A DNA stretch of 64,000 nucleotides, from contig JAURWS010000012.1 in NCBI GenBank assembly GCA_030654835.1, forward strand, positions 245,836-309,835, read 5' to 3'. Under the pieces are notes generated by a model. It saw only the letters and a list, made by a program, of their open reading frames with translations. It did no database searches and was not told the origin of the DNA. This document shows positions 27,789 through 37,317 of the stretch, piece by piece. Positions within the stretch are counted from its first letter, which is position 1, and every line of letters begins with the position of its first letter. This stretch comes from Gammaproteobacteria bacterium (GTDB lineage: Bacteria > Pseudomonadota > Gammaproteobacteria > Pseudomonadales > Pseudohongiellaceae). The translations under genes and the position numbers were made by a program.

Positions 27789-28472
27789 ATGACTATTTAC
27801 CTGTATGTACGCACCTCCGAGTTCGAAGCGGCCGTAAACCCACATGGCTCAGCGGGGGCGTTGAGTGACTATCTGGCAACAGAATGGCAGGCCATGAAGC
27901 AGGTATGTGAGGATCGCCGTTGGGGTTCTGCGGTGCCTGTCACCGATTTCGGCACTGCCTGGAATACCGATTTCGCTGCACGAGCAGGTGGTGGACATCT
28001 GCAGGAGACACTGAGAGCGGGGGATGTCGTGGTGGTGTACGCCTTGGAGCGGTTGTTCAGCTCCTGCTATGATGCCGTCACCACGCTGGAGCACCTGAAG
28101 GCGATTGGCGTCGAATTGTTTGTGGTGGAGCTCGGTGGGAACGCCACCGACCCCGCACTGCAGTTTGATCTTGTCAGTGCCGCCAGACTGTTTGCGGCGC
28201 TGGAGCGTCGACGCTCTGTGGAACGCATCAAGAACATCAAGAAGGTTCAGCGCGACAAGGGGCGATTCCTTGGCGGCAGTCGGCCCTTTGGCTACATGAT
28301 CCATTCGAATGGCCGTCTTATAGAGAATCCCATGGAACAGAAGGTGTTGAAGAGAATCATGCAACTGCGCGAGCAGGGCCTCTCGTTGCGCAGCATTGCC
28401 GCCGAGGTCAGTACGCCCGTTGCCCCAGTGAGCTTCAAGACCGTGCAAAGGATCCTGCAACGCAATGTTTAA
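27789..28472 (+). CDS. Serine recombinase (resolvase/invertase family)
   Basis: 227 residues. The resolvase catalytic domain has the nucleophile Ser10 in IYLYVRTSE (usual Y-x-R-x-S), the strand GDVVVVYALERLFSS, IGVELFVVELGG and a helix E region LFAALERRRSVERIKNIKK. A C-terminal recombinase/HTH part contains GRFLGGSRPFGYMI, ENPMEQKVLKRIMQLREQGLSLRSIAAEV and KTVQRILQRN. The DRLxR motif reads ERLFS: the first arginine is kept, the second (R71 of gamma-delta resolvase) is serine. No transposase or inverted-repeat end accompanies it. The last 8 nt overlap lolC (AATGTTTAA), an unusual partner for a recombinase. Confidence 0.85.
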   Translation: MTIYLYVRTSEFEAAVNPHGSAGALSDYLATEWQAMKQVCEDRRWGSAVPVTDFGTAWNTDFAARAGGGHLQETLRAGDVVVVYALERLFSSCYDAVTTLEHLKAIGVELFVVELGGNATDPALQFDLVSAARLFAALERRRSVERIKNIKKVQRDKGRFLGGSRPFGYMIHSNGRLIENPMEQKVLKRIMQLREQGLSLRSIAAEVSTPVAPVSFKTVQRILQRNV

Positions 28473-29739
28473 ACCCGTCGCGCTCTTCATAGGCTTGCGT
28501 TACACACGAACGCGCAAGAAGAGCCAGATCATTTCCTTTGTCTCCATTGTTTCCACCCTCGGAATCACAGTGGGCGTATTGGCGCTCATTGTGGTGCTCT
28601 CCGTCATCAATGGTTCTACCAGCACGATGCGAGACGAGACGCTCAAGTCCGTGCCGCATGCCAGCATTGCTGACGGGAATGGTATGGCGATCCAATGGCC
28701 AGACCTGCTGGCGGCGGTGCAAAGCCATCCTCAGGTGCTCGGTGCGGCACCATATATGGAGGGTGAAGGTTGGTTGCGTTATGACGGTGGTGGAGAGTTC
28801 ATTCAGATCCGTGGCGTCGATCCAGTCCATGAATCGGACGTATTGCAGGTTGAGAGCCCCGGCTTCGAGACGCTGCTGGAAAGGCTGAGCGCGACAGACA
28901 ACGGCATTATTCTCGGATTGAGCATGGCGAATCGCCTGGGCATGTATCAGGGTGATGAGTTGACGCTGATGTCACTCAACAGCCTTATCGGCCGTAACCT
29001 CAGCGATGTGATGAAGTTTCGCGTGGTGGGTGCTGCCGACTTCGGTTTCTATGGCAACAACAATACCGTGATGATCGGGTTGCCCGCCGCCCAGGGCCTG
29101 TTTGGCGACGACGAGACCGGAGTGGTGAATGCCGCGCAGGACGTGCATCTGCGCCTTCGGGTCACGGATGTGTTCAATGCCGGTGTGATTGCACAGGACG
29201 CACTGAACTCGTTGCCTGCTGCACTTGCCAGTGATCAGCTTGCCGCCAGCAGCTGGAGCGAGACGCAGAGCAGCCTGTTCGACGCCTTGCGGCTGGAAAA
29301 GACCTTGACCGGGTTCATGTTGTTGATGATTGTGGTCATTGGTGCCGTCAACATCGTGTCGACGCTGGTGATGGTGGTCGCCGACAAGAGCGCCGACATT
29401 GCCATTCTGCGTACCATGGGGGCCAGCCGGGCGACGATCATGACGGTGTTCGTGACGCAGGGCACCACAGTCGGGATCTTCGGTACTGCGCTGGGAGCGG
29501 TGCTCGGTGTGTTGCTCTCTCTCAATCTCACGCGGGTGATGCAGGGAATCGAGTCAACGCTCAATGCCGCGTTCTCTCCAGACGATGTCTACATGATTAC
29601 TTATCTGCGCGCCGAGCTGCGCGCAGATGACGTGGTGCTGATCTGCATCAGCGCCCTGGCGGTGAGTTTCCTTGCCACTCTCTATCCTGCTTACCGGGCA
29701 ACGCGTATTCAGCCCGCCGAAGTGCTGAGGTATGAATAA
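28465..29739 (+). CDS. lolC: Lipoprotein-releasing ABC transporter permease LolC
   Basis: Inner-membrane permease of LolCDE, which extracts outer-membrane lipoproteins and hands them to LolA. 424 residues. N-terminal block FIGLRYTRTRKKSQIISFVSIVSTLGITVGVLALIVVLSVINGS contains TM1 (about 22-46). A periplasmic domain covers about 50-270. Three further TM helices form the FtsX domain ([64 protein letters not shown]), ending IQPAEVLRYE. ATG 28465 overlaps the recombinase stop, so it may be co-translated with it. lolD follows after 3 nt. Confidence 0.94.
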   Translation: MFKPVALFIGLRYTRTRKKSQIISFVSIVSTLGITVGVLALIVVLSVINGSTSTMRDETLKSVPHASIADGNGMAIQWPDLLAAVQSHPQVLGAAPYMEGEGWLRYDGGGEFIQIRGVDPVHESDVLQVESPGFETLLERLSATDNGIILGLSMANRLGMYQGDELTLMSLNSLIGRNLSDVMKFRVVGAADFGFYGNNNTVMIGLPAAQGLFGDDETGVVNAAQDVHLRLRVTDVFNAGVIAQDALNSLPAALASDQLAASSWSETQSSLFDALRLEKTLTGFMLLMIVVIGAVNIVSTLVMVVADKSADIAILRTMGASRATIMTVFVTQGTTVGIFGTALGAVLGVLLSLNLTRVMQGIESTLNAAFSPDDVYMITYLRAELRADDVVLICISALAVSFLATLYPAYRATRIQPAEVLRYE

Positions 29740-29742
29740 GCC

Positions 29743-30516
29743 ATGAATCAAGTCTCTCTCTCTGCTTCAACCACTCCTGCCGGTGGTGCCATCAATCACG
29801 ATCTGGGGCCCGAGCTAATGCTCGAGTGTCGGCACCTCGGCAAGATCTACTCTCAGGGTCCGGAGGAGGTGATGGTACTGGAGGACGTCAATCTGCAGGT
29901 GTACGCCGGGGAGCGTATCGCCATCGTGGGCAGCTCTGGCTCGGGCAAGACGACCTTGCTGAACCTGCTCGGAGGGCTCGACCTGCCTACGAAGGGGGAT
30001 GTCCTGGTGGCCGGCATGAACCTCGCGTCCCTCAATGAGACCCAGCGTGGCCAGATGCGCAACCGCTATCTGGGATTCGTCTATCAGTTTCATCACCTGC
30101 TGGGTGAGTTCACGGCGCTTGAGAATGTCTGCATGCCCCTCTTGATCGCCGGTCTTGATGTCCGCCGCGCGGCTCAACGTGGAGAGGCGATTCTGACTCG
30201 CGTTGGTCTCGGGCATCGCCTGGAACACAAACCTTCGGAGCTCTCCGGCGGAGAGCGTCAGCGCGTCGCCATTGCCCGCGCGTTGGTCACGGAGCCGCGT
30301 TGTGTGCTGCTCGATGAGCCAACCGGCAACCTGGATCGCCATACGGCACACGAGATTCATCTGCTGATGGCGGAGCTGAACACCCAGCTCGCGACCAGCT
30401 TCATCGTCGTCACCCATGATGAGGAGTTTGCCCGCTCGCTGGACAGGGTGCTGCTGCTGCGCAACGGGCGACTGGAACCACAGGGCGCAATGGACGGGGA
30501 TGCTGATGGCCGCTGA
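29743..30516 (+). CDS. lolD: Lipoprotein-releasing ABC transporter ATPase LolD
   Basis: ATPase of the LolCDE complex. 257 residues. Walker [22 protein letters not shown]-loop [21 protein letters not shown] (the LolD-type Q-F-H-H-L-L sequence), ABC signature [15 protein letters not shown], Walker [13 protein letters not shown] and H-loop VVTHDEEFA. An N-terminal extension of about 25 residues ([20 protein letters not shown]) precedes the usual start. The 3' end overlaps lolE. Confidence 0.95.
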   Translation: MNQVSLSASTTPAGGAINHDLGPELMLECRHLGKIYSQGPEEVMVLEDVNLQVYAGERIAIVGSSGSGKTTLLNLLGGLDLPTKGDVLVAGMNLASLNETQRGQMRNRYLGFVYQFHHLLGEFTALENVCMPLLIAGLDVRRAAQRGEAILTRVGLGHRLEHKPSELSGGERQRVAIARALVTEPRCVLLDEPTGNLDRHTAHEIHLLMAELNTQLATSFIVVTHDEEFARSLDRVLLLRNGRLEPQGAMDGDADGR

Positions 30517-31798
30517 GACGCGCAGCTCCTCCGCCATAGGGCCTCTCGCGGCCAGCTCATTCGCTGCGTGGATGGCGTTGCGTTATGTCAGCGTGGGGCG
30601 CCGCAGTCAGCTCGTGTCGTTCATGTCCTTGCTGACCATAAGCGGTCTTGCGCTGGGCATCACCATCCTGATCACCGTATTGTCAGTAATGAATGGTTTT
30701 GACCGGGAAGTGCGCGAGAACATCCTCGGGATTCTGCCCCATGCCACCGTCAAGGCGCAGGAGCGACAAACGCCGGAGCAGTGGGGGCCTATTCAAGCGT
30801 TGCTGGATGCCAATCCCCGGGTGCTTGCCACTGCGCCGCTGATCGAAGCCACTGGAGTGCTGGCGGTGCCGGGTTATTCCAAAGGTGTTCTCGTCAATGG
30901 CATCGACCCGGAGCAGGAAGGGCGCATTTCCATCCTCGACCGGTTCATGCTTAGTGGCAGTCTGGCTGGGTTGAACGAGGGGCGTTTCAACATCGTGCTG
31001 GGGGCGACCCTGGCGGAGAATCTGGGTGTCGGGCTGGGTGACAAGGTCAGTCTCTATTCCCTGAATGTATCGGTCAACCCGCTGGTGCCATTGCCGACTC
31101 AACGCCAGTTCACGGTGGCTGGTATTTATCGTGTAGGCACTCTCGAACTGGATAGCGCCATGGCGATGATCACGCTGCAGGATGCGCAGGCGTTATATCG
31201 CTACCGCGACAGTTACACCGGCCTGCGCTTCCGCATTGACGACCTGTTCGCGGTGCGTGAGGTGCGCGCTGAGCTGCAGGAGCAGTTGTCAGTGGACTTC
31301 GAGGTGCAGACCTGGACGCAGCTGTTCGGCAATATTTACGAAAACATCCAATTTTCACGCACCATCGTTGGTTTCCTTCTGTGGTTGCTGGTGGGGGTTG
31401 CGGCCTTCAATCTGGTGGTAAGCCTCATCATGATCGTGCGTGACAAGCGCGGCGACATCGCCATCCTGCGAACCCTGGGTGCCAGTCCACAGACCATCGG
31501 TCGCATCTTCATGACGCAAGGTTGCGTCGTAGGCCTGATCGGCACTGGCTTGGGGGTCGTGTTCGGAGTGTTCTTCGCACTGACAATCAGTGACATCGCC
31601 GGACTAATCGAGTCTGTTCTGGGCGTGAAACTGCTCAGCGCAGAGGTCTATCCGGTGGACTTCCTGCCGTCGCAGATACTTTTCAGTGACATTGTGGGCG
31701 TCAGTGCAGGGGTATTCCTGCTCTCTGTAATGGCGACACTTTATCCAGCCTACCGAGCGTCACAGGTGCAGCCTGCCGAAGCTCTGCGCTTCGAGTAA
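30506..31798 (+). CDS. lolE: Lipoprotein-releasing ABC transporter permease LolE
   Basis: Second permease of LolCDE. 430 residues from ATG 30506 ([28 protein letters not shown]); the track ORF begins inside lolD and its first 30 residues are rejected. ATG 30500 is possible, but the GGGG at about 30495 is better spaced for 30506. TM1 is [28 protein letters not shown], and a periplasmic domain follows. Three C-terminal FtsX helices ([28 protein letters not shown] and onward) end [10 protein letters not shown]. It is paralogous to lolC. Confidence 0.94.
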   Translation: MAAETRSSSAIGPLAASSFAAWMALRYVSVGRRSQLVSFMSLLTISGLALGITILITVLSVMNGFDREVRENILGILPHATVKAQERQTPEQWGPIQALLDANPRVLATAPLIEATGVLAVPGYSKGVLVNGIDPEQEGRISILDRFMLSGSLAGLNEGRFNIVLGATLAENLGVGLGDKVSLYSLNVSVNPLVPLPTQRQFTVAGIYRVGTLELDSAMAMITLQDAQALYRYRDSYTGLRFRIDDLFAVREVRAELQEQLSVDFEVQTWTQLFGNIYENIQFSRTIVGFLLWLLVGVAAFNLVVSLIMIVRDKRGDIAILRTLGASPQTIGRIFMTQGCVVGLIGTGLGVVFGVFFALTISDIAGLIESVLGVKLLSAEVYPVDFLPSQILFSDIVGVSAGVFLLSVMATLYPAYRASQVQPAEALRFE

Positions 31799-31878
31799 AT
31801 TTATTCAGGCGTGGTAGCAGCCGGTTACCGGACTTGCTCCTATACTGGAAGTGAATTTTCTGCTTGGACTGCCGAACC

Positions 31879-34401
31879 ATGCGCTCACGGATGATCGCGT
31901 TCTGCTGCGGCGTTGCCGCTGTCTCTCGTTTTCCAGATCTGCCCGCCATTCATGCCATCTGGCTGGTCGTGCTGGCCGTGCCGCTATGCGTGACCTGGTG
32001 GCGTGGCCCGGCACTGATGGCGATAGCAGCGGCCTTGCTGCTGGGGCTTGGCTGGGCCGTCGGCGTTGGCAATGCCCATGTGGCTGCGCTTTTGCCGGGT
32101 GATCTGGAGGGAGAAGACTTCTGGGTCATCGGTGAGGTGCGTGGCCTGCCACAAACCAGCGCGCGCTCCCAGCAGTTCACATTCCAGGTAGAGCAAAGCT
32201 GTTTCACCCTGTTGCCCGATGATTGTTACCGTCAGCCTCCGGAACTCGCAGCTCGGTTCAATGCTCGCAAAATTCTGCTCAACCACTATAGCGACGCCGA
32301 TATGATCCCCGATCAGCGCTGGCTGCTGCGTGTGCGCTTGAATCAACCCCACGGCTTCGCCAATCCCGGTGGTTTCGACTACGAAGGCTGGCTGTTTCAA
32401 CAGGGCTTCATGGCAAAAGGCTATGTGCGTGAGAATCCCTTCAATGCGCGCCTTGACGACAGCTCGCAGTTGCTGGCATTGCCATCCATCTCCCTCATTC
32501 GCTACCACCTGCGCTCCAGGCTGTTGGAGGCGATGCGGGAGTTGCCTCATGCCAGCATTATTCTGGCACTGGTGCTGGGGGATCAGGAGCAAATCAGTGC
32601 AGAGAGCTGGTCGCTGTTCACCGCAACGGGGACCAATCATCTGATCGTCATTTCCGGGATGCACGTGGCCTTCATCGCGTTGCTCTGCTATGGGCTGAGC
32701 AACCGGCTGGCACGCCTGAGCCCGTGGTTGTTGCTGCGCATCCCCGCGCAGAAATGTGGGGCGGTGAGCGCCGTCCTTGGTGCCTTTGTGTATTGCCTGC
32801 TGGCGGGATTCTCGGTGCCGACGCAACGCTCCTGCATCATGGTGCTGGTCTTCATGAGTGGTCAGCTTGTCGGCCGACAATTTCCGCCTTCATTCAGTTT
32901 CTGTCTGGCGTTGACTCTGGTGCTGCTGATCAATCCCTTGAGTGTAACCGGGGCAGGATTCTGGTTGTCGTTCGGAGCGGTCGGTACGTTGTTGCTGGCC
33001 TTCGGTGGCATCAGACGATTGCGCGGTGCGAACCGTCGTCGCAGTAAAAAAACAGACGAGTTCGGCAGCGTTGACGACGATGAGCGCCCGCGCTGGGACG
33101 GGCGGCGCCTGTGGCAGCAACACGTGCAGCCGCAATATGTGGTGTTCATCGGCATGATCGTGCCGTTGGCAATCATGATGCAGCAGTTGTCATTGCTCTC
33201 GCCCTTGGCCAACGTGCTGGCGATTCCTCTGGTGAATATTCTGGTGGTGCCTCCGGCCTTGCTGGGGACTTTGCTGTTGGTGATCCATGCCCCGCTTGGC
33301 ACGCTGCTTTTGACCCTCGCCAACCATGTGTTGGGCGTGGTGATCTGGATGCTGCAGGGATTGACCAGTCACGCATCTGGGTTGGTGCTCTGGCAGTTTT
33401 TCGGGCTCACGACGGCGTCTCTGGTGTTTGCCTGTGCTGGCTCGTTGCTGATGCTGATGCCACGCGGCTGGCCCTCCCGTTGGCTGGCGTTAGTGATGTT
33501 CCTGCCACTGCTTTTTCCGCAGCGGCAGCTTCTCAAGGACGGTGTTGCCGAGCTCACGGTGCTCGACGTCGGGCAGGGGCTTGCTGTGGTGGTCCAGACT
33601 GCGACCCATGTGCTGGTCTATGACACCGGGCCGCGTCTCAGCGAGAGCTTCGACACTGGCAGCGCGGTGGTTTTTCCGTTCCTGAGGCAAGGTGGTTTAC
33701 GTAGAGTGGATCGCTTGATCGTGAGCCATGCTGACAACGATCATGCCGGAGGTCTGGAGTCCGTGCTGAAGCTGCTGGAGGTGGAGAACATAGCGGGCAG
33801 TACATGGCCGGAGGAGGGCGGCGAGCCAGTGAATTTTGCGTTGTGCGAGCAGGGCGAACGCTGGGTATGGGATGGGGTGACATTCGAGATTCTTCACCCT
33901 TCAGGGGGAATGACTTACGCGGGCAATGACAGCTCCTGTGTGTTGCGCATCGAAACCGGTGAGCAGAGCGTGTTGTTGCCGGGTGACATTGAGGTCGGGG
34001 CAGAGCGGCATCTGTTGCAGCAACAGGGCACCGCGCTCGCCAGCGATGTGCTGATCGCGCCCCATCATGGTAGTCGTACCTCGTCCTCGGAGAGATTTCT
34101 GGAGGTTGTGCAACCCAGTGTGGTGTTGTATTCGGCGGGCTATCGCAGTCAGTTCGGACATCCGGCGTCGGCAGTGGTGGCTCGCTACGACGCGCTGGGC
34201 GCGGTGCCTTACAACACCGCGTTGTCCGGCGCACTCAGTCTGCGCCTAGGGGAGGTATCTGGCCCGGTGGTGCCCACAGAGTTTCGCAGCAGTCACCGGC
34301 GCTACTGGTTCACGCGACCGACGCAGGAATCGGCGCGTTTGCACGGGGTCGGCAGCCCCCGCTTGGAGGTGGTCAAGTCGCGCTCACGTGGCGGTGATTG
34401 A
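31879..34401 (+). CDS. comEC: DNA internalization protein ComEC/Rec2
   Basis: Inner-membrane channel carrying transforming ssDNA into the cytoplasm. About 840 residues, full length. An N-terminal DUF4131-type membrane and OB region contains GEVRGLPQTSARSQQFTF. The competence domain holds ALVLGDQEQISAESWSLFTATGTNHLIVISGMHVAF, with many TM helices to about 540. A C-terminal metallo-beta-lactamase domain follows (LTVLDVGQGLAVVVQT, YDTGPRLSESFDTGSAVV, LIVSHADNDHAGGLESV, VLIAPHHGSRTSSSERFL). The track starts at TTG 31864; ATG 31879 or 31894 fit the family better. Natural competence is only implied; no pilus genes are in this window. Confidence 0.93.
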   Translation: MRSRMIAFCCGVAAVSRFPDLPAIHAIWLVVLAVPLCVTWWRGPALMAIAAALLLGLGWAVGVGNAHVAALLPGDLEGEDFWVIGEVRGLPQTSARSQQFTFQVEQSCFTLLPDDCYRQPPELAARFNARKILLNHYSDADMIPDQRWLLRVRLNQPHGFANPGGFDYEGWLFQQGFMAKGYVRENPFNARLDDSSQLLALPSISLIRYHLRSRLLEAMRELPHASIILALVLGDQEQISAESWSLFTATGTNHLIVISGMHVAFIALLCYGLSNRLARLSPWLLLRIPAQKCGAVSAVLGAFVYCLLAGFSVPTQRSCIMVLVFMSGQLVGRQFPPSFSFCLALTLVLLINPLSVTGAGFWLSFGAVGTLLLAFGGIRRLRGANRRRSKKTDEFGSVDDDERPRWDGRRLWQQHVQPQYVVFIGMIVPLAIMMQQLSLLSPLANVLAIPLVNILVVPPALLGTLLLVIHAPLGTLLLTLANHVLGVVIWMLQGLTSHASGLVLWQFFGLTTASLVFACAGSLLMLMPRGWPSRWLALVMFLPLLFPQRQLLKDGVAELTVLDVGQGLAVVVQTATHVLVYDTGPRLSESFDTGSAVVFPFLRQGGLRRVDRLIVSHADNDHAGGLESVLKLLEVENIAGSTWPEEGGEPVNFALCEQGERWVWDGVTFEILHPSGGMTYAGNDSSCVLRIETGEQSVLLPGDIEVGAERHLLQQQGTALASDVLIAPHHGSRTSSSERFLEVVQPSVVLYSAGYRSQFGHPASAVVARYDALGAVPYNTALSGALSLRLGEVSGPVVPTEFRSSHRRYWFTRPTQESARLHGVGSPRLEVVKSRSRGGD

Positions 34402-34440
34402 GTATGGTAAAGTAGCCGCCGTCATTACCGGAGGTAGACT

Positions 34441-35076
34441 GTGGTTGAAATAATCAAGGCAGGCGGTTGGTTGATGCTGCCCATCATTCTGAGTTCGATC
34501 GTGGCCATTGCCATCGTCATCGAGCGCTTCTGGACACTCAGCACGACGCGCATCTCCCCCCGCTATACCCTCGGCCAGGTGTGGACCTGGATCAAGAATA
34601 ACGAACTCGACGCAGTGCATCTGCGCGAGCTGAGACTTGCCTCACCGCTTGGTCAGATTCTGGCCGCAGGCCTGATCAACGCCAAGTATGGACGCAGTGC
34701 GATGACCGAGAGCATCGAGCAGGCGGCCAGCCTGGTTGTGCACGATCTCGAACGTTACCTCAATACACTGGGCATCATCGCTGCCATTACCCCGTTGCTT
34801 GGTCTGCTGGGCACCGTGTTCGGCATGATCCAGGTTTTCAGCGAAATCATGGTGCAGGGTACCGGTGATCCCGGTGCGCTGGCGGGTGGCATCTCGCAGG
34901 CACTGATCACGACGGCAGCCGGACTTTGTGTCGCCATTCCCAGCTATATGTTCCATCGTATGTTCATGCGTCGTGTTGATACCCTGGTGCTGAATCTGGA
35001 GCAGGAATCGATCAAGCTCGTGGACGCCTTGCACAGCGATCGCCGTGTCGAAATCAGAGAGATTGGCAACCCGTGA
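34441..35076 (+). CDS. exbB: MotA/TolQ/ExbB proton channel family protein
   Basis: A 211-residue stator protein. TM1 is GGWLMLPIILSSIVAIAIVIERFW (about 7-30). A cytoplasmic loop follows, then TM2 and TM3 in LGIIAAITPLLGLLGTVFGMIQVF and ISQALITTAAGLCVAIPSYMFHRMF. The GLLGTV-G-M motif and T-A-A-G-L are the ExbB/TolQ proton-path signatures. It starts with GTG 34441, 6 nt after GGAGG. It overlaps exbD by 4 nt. The comEC-exbB-exbD-msbA/lpxK order recalls Pseudomonas. The energised partner is not in the window. Confidence 0.92.
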   Translation: MVEIIKAGGWLMLPIILSSIVAIAIVIERFWTLSTTRISPRYTLGQVWTWIKNNELDAVHLRELRLASPLGQILAAGLINAKYGRSAMTESIEQAASLVVHDLERYLNTLGIIAAITPLLGLLGTVFGMIQVFSEIMVQGTGDPGALAGGISQALITTAAGLCVAIPSYMFHRMFMRRVDTLVLNLEQESIKLVDALHSDRRVEIREIGNP

Positions 35077-35498
35077 AGTTTCAGCGCCGCATTACACAGG
35101 ACTTGGAGATCAATCTGACACCGTTGATTGATGTGGTCTTCCTGTTGCTGATCTTCTTCATGGTCTCCACGACGTTCACGCGTGAGAACCGCCTGGCCGT
35201 CAACCTGCCCGAAGCTGACGGTGAGCCCGTGCAGGAGAACGCGCGCACAATCGAGATTTCCGTCAGTCAGGGCGGAGCTTATGCGATTGACGGTCGCACG
35301 CTGGTGAATTCAGAACTCAGCACCTTGATGCAGGGGCTGGAGGAAGTGGCACTGGGCGACCGGGATGTGGCACTGATCCTCATCGCCGACGCCGAGGCCT
35401 CCCACCAATCCGTAGTCACGGCCATGGATGCCATCGGCAAATCCGGTTTCAGCAGGCTGAGTATTGCCACGCGCCAACCGGATGATGAAGACAACTGA
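35073..35498 (+). CDS. exbD: ExbD/TolR family biopolymer transport protein
   Basis: A 141-residue partner of ExbB. A single TM helix (INLTPLIDVVFLLLIFFMVSTTF, about 14-36) carries the proton-binding aspartate in PLIDVVF. The periplasmic domain contains ISVSQGGAYAIDGRTL and VALILIADAEASHQSVVTAMDAIGKSGFSRLSIAT. GTG 35073 overlaps the exbB stop (GTGA). The stop is 59 bp before msbA. Confidence 0.93.
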   Translation: MKFQRRITQDLEINLTPLIDVVFLLLIFFMVSTTFTRENRLAVNLPEADGEPVQENARTIEISVSQGGAYAIDGRTLVNSELSTLMQGLEEVALGDRDVALILIADAEASHQSVVTAMDAIGKSGFSRLSIATRQPDDEDN

Positions 35499-35556
35499 AC
35501 CCTGCGCGGGAGCTGTTATCAAGCCCCCGCATTCACCGAACAGACGACAGCAGAGC

Positions 35557-37317
35557 ATGGCAAAACAGAAAATGGATCAGAAGGGCTGGGAGCTTTACAA
35601 GCGCCTGCTCACATACGTGAAGCCGCATCGCATGGTGTTTGGCATCAGCGTGCTCGGTTACATCATTTTCTCCATCACCACTGTGGCAACTGGAGAGTGG
35701 CTGGGCTGGACAATCGATCAGGTCACTGCGAAGAATCCGGACGCCCGCATGATCAGTTCGCTGTTGTGTGTGGGGATTGTCGTCGTGCGCGGCATTGGCG
35801 GGTTCATGGGCGGCTACTCGCTGGAATATATCTCCAACCATATCGTGCATAAGCTGCGCTGCGACATCATGGACAAGATGCTGGAGTTGCCGGTGCGCTA
35901 TTACGACAACAGCACGGCAGGACGTCTGGTCTCCAAGGTCACCTATGACGTCGCCCAGATCAGCGGAGCGGCGACCAATGCCGTCACGGTGATTTTTCGG
36001 GAAGGACTCACGGTCGTCGGGCTGCTCGCCGCCTTGTTCTGGAGCAATTGGCAGTTGAGCATGGTGTTCCTGCTGGTGGCCCCTTGTGTCGCCGCCGTGG
36101 TGAGTTTTGCCTCCGGCAAGTTCCGCAAATACAGCGCGCAGATGCAGAACTCCATGGGCGACGTGACGCAGATCACCAACGAATCCATCAAGGGGCAGCG
36201 TGTGGTCCGGACCTTCAATGCCAGAGACTTCGTCCTGAATCGCTTCCGCTATGCCAGTGAACGCAATCGTCGCCAGAACATGAAAATGGTGGGCACGCAG
36301 TCTGTAGCGATCCCCACCATCCAGTTTCTGGTCAGTGTAGCCATGGCTGTTCTCATCTGGTTTGCGATGTCCCCGGAGCTGTTCGCCAGCGCCACCGCCG
36401 GTGAGTTCGTGACCTTCCTGACGTTCGCGAGCCTGCTCGCCAAGCCCATCCGTCAGTTGTCGCAGGTCAACTCAGTGGTGCAGCGGGGTATCTCCGCCGC
36501 CGAAAGTATCTTCTCGCTGCTGGACGAAGCACCCGAGAAGGACATCGGCACCTATGAGGTCGCTAGGGTGCGCGGGGAGGTGACATTTGAGGACGTCAGT
36601 TTCGGTTATAAAGAAGGTGAGCCAGTTCTCTCGCACATCAATATTCATGTGAAGCCAGGGCAGAGCGTTGCACTGGTGGGAAGATCCGGCAGTGGCAAAT
36701 CTACGCTCGTGAGTCTGCTGCCGCGTTTCTATAACGTCGATGCGGGCGTGTTGAAGATCGATGGCGTCCCGGTGCAGGACTACACACTGCATAACTTGCG
36801 GCAGCAAATCGCGGTGGTCAGCCAGGACGTGGTGTTGTTCGAAGGAACCGTGGCCGACAACATTGCGTACGGCAGCGATGGCAGCATCACCGATGAGGCG
36901 ATTATCGAAGTGGCGAGGAATGCCCATGCGATGGAGTTTATCGAGAAGCTCGACAACGGCATCCACTCCATCGTCGGCGATTCCGGTCTGATGCTCTCGG
37001 GCGGGCAGCGCCAGCGCGTAGCGATTGCCCGGGCATTCCTGAAGGATGCCCCGATTCTGGTGCTCGATGAGGCAACCTCCGCGCTGGACTCCGAATCCGA
37101 GCAGTATATTCAGCAGGCGCTGAGCACGCTGATGAAAGGGCGTACTACTTTCGTGATTGCACATCGACTCTCTACCATTGAGAACGCCGATATCATCATC
37201 GTGATGGACAAGGGCAGGATCGTCGAGTCCGGGACACATCAGGAGCTGCTGACGCTCAGGGGGCATTACGCCGGTCTGCACAAGATTCAATTCACCGAAC
37301 CGGCGCAGGGTGATTGA
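35557..37317 (+). CDS. msbA: Lipid A export ATP-binding/permease protein MsbA
   Basis: Homodimeric ABC exporter flipping lipid A-core across the inner membrane. 586 residues from ATG 35557 (MAKQKMDQKGWELYKRLLTYVKPHR); the track ORF extends into exbD. Six TM helices lie in residues 25-310. The nucleotide-binding domain has Walker A VALVGRSGSGKSTLVSLLPRF, signature [16 protein letters not shown], Walker B ILVLDEATSALD and H-loop IAHRLSTIENADIIIVMDKG. The stop overlaps lpxK (TGATG), the classic pair for lipid A biogenesis. Confidence 0.95.
   Translation: MAKQKMDQKGWELYKRLLTYVKPHRMVFGISVLGYIIFSITTVATGEWLGWTIDQVTAKNPDARMISSLLCVGIVVVRGIGGFMGGYSLEYISNHIVHKLRCDIMDKMLELPVRYYDNSTAGRLVSKVTYDVAQISGAATNAVTVIFREGLTVVGLLAALFWSNWQLSMVFLLVAPCVAAVVSFASGKFRKYSAQMQNSMGDVTQITNESIKGQRVVRTFNARDFVLNRFRYASERNRRQNMKMVGTQSVAIPTIQFLVSVAMAVLIWFAMSPELFASATAGEFVTFLTFASLLAKPIRQLSQVNSVVQRGISAAESIFSLLDEAPEKDIGTYEVARVRGEVTFEDVSFGYKEGEPVLSHINIHVKPGQSVALVGRSGSGKSTLVSLLPRFYNVDAGVLKIDGVPVQDYTLHNLRQQIAVVSQDVVLFEGTVADNIAYGSDGSITDEAIIEVARNAHAMEFIEKLDNGIHSIVGDSGLMLSGGQRQRVAIARAFLKDAPILVLDEATSALDSESEQYIQQALSTLMKGRTTFVIAHRLSTIENADIIIVMDKGRIVESGTHQELLTLRGHYAGLHKIQFTEPAQGD

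Noticed and set aside
27789-28472. Complete insertion sequence or transposon around the serine recombinase
   Set aside because: No terminal inverted repeats, target duplications, transposase or cargo; the gene is fused by overlap to lolC.
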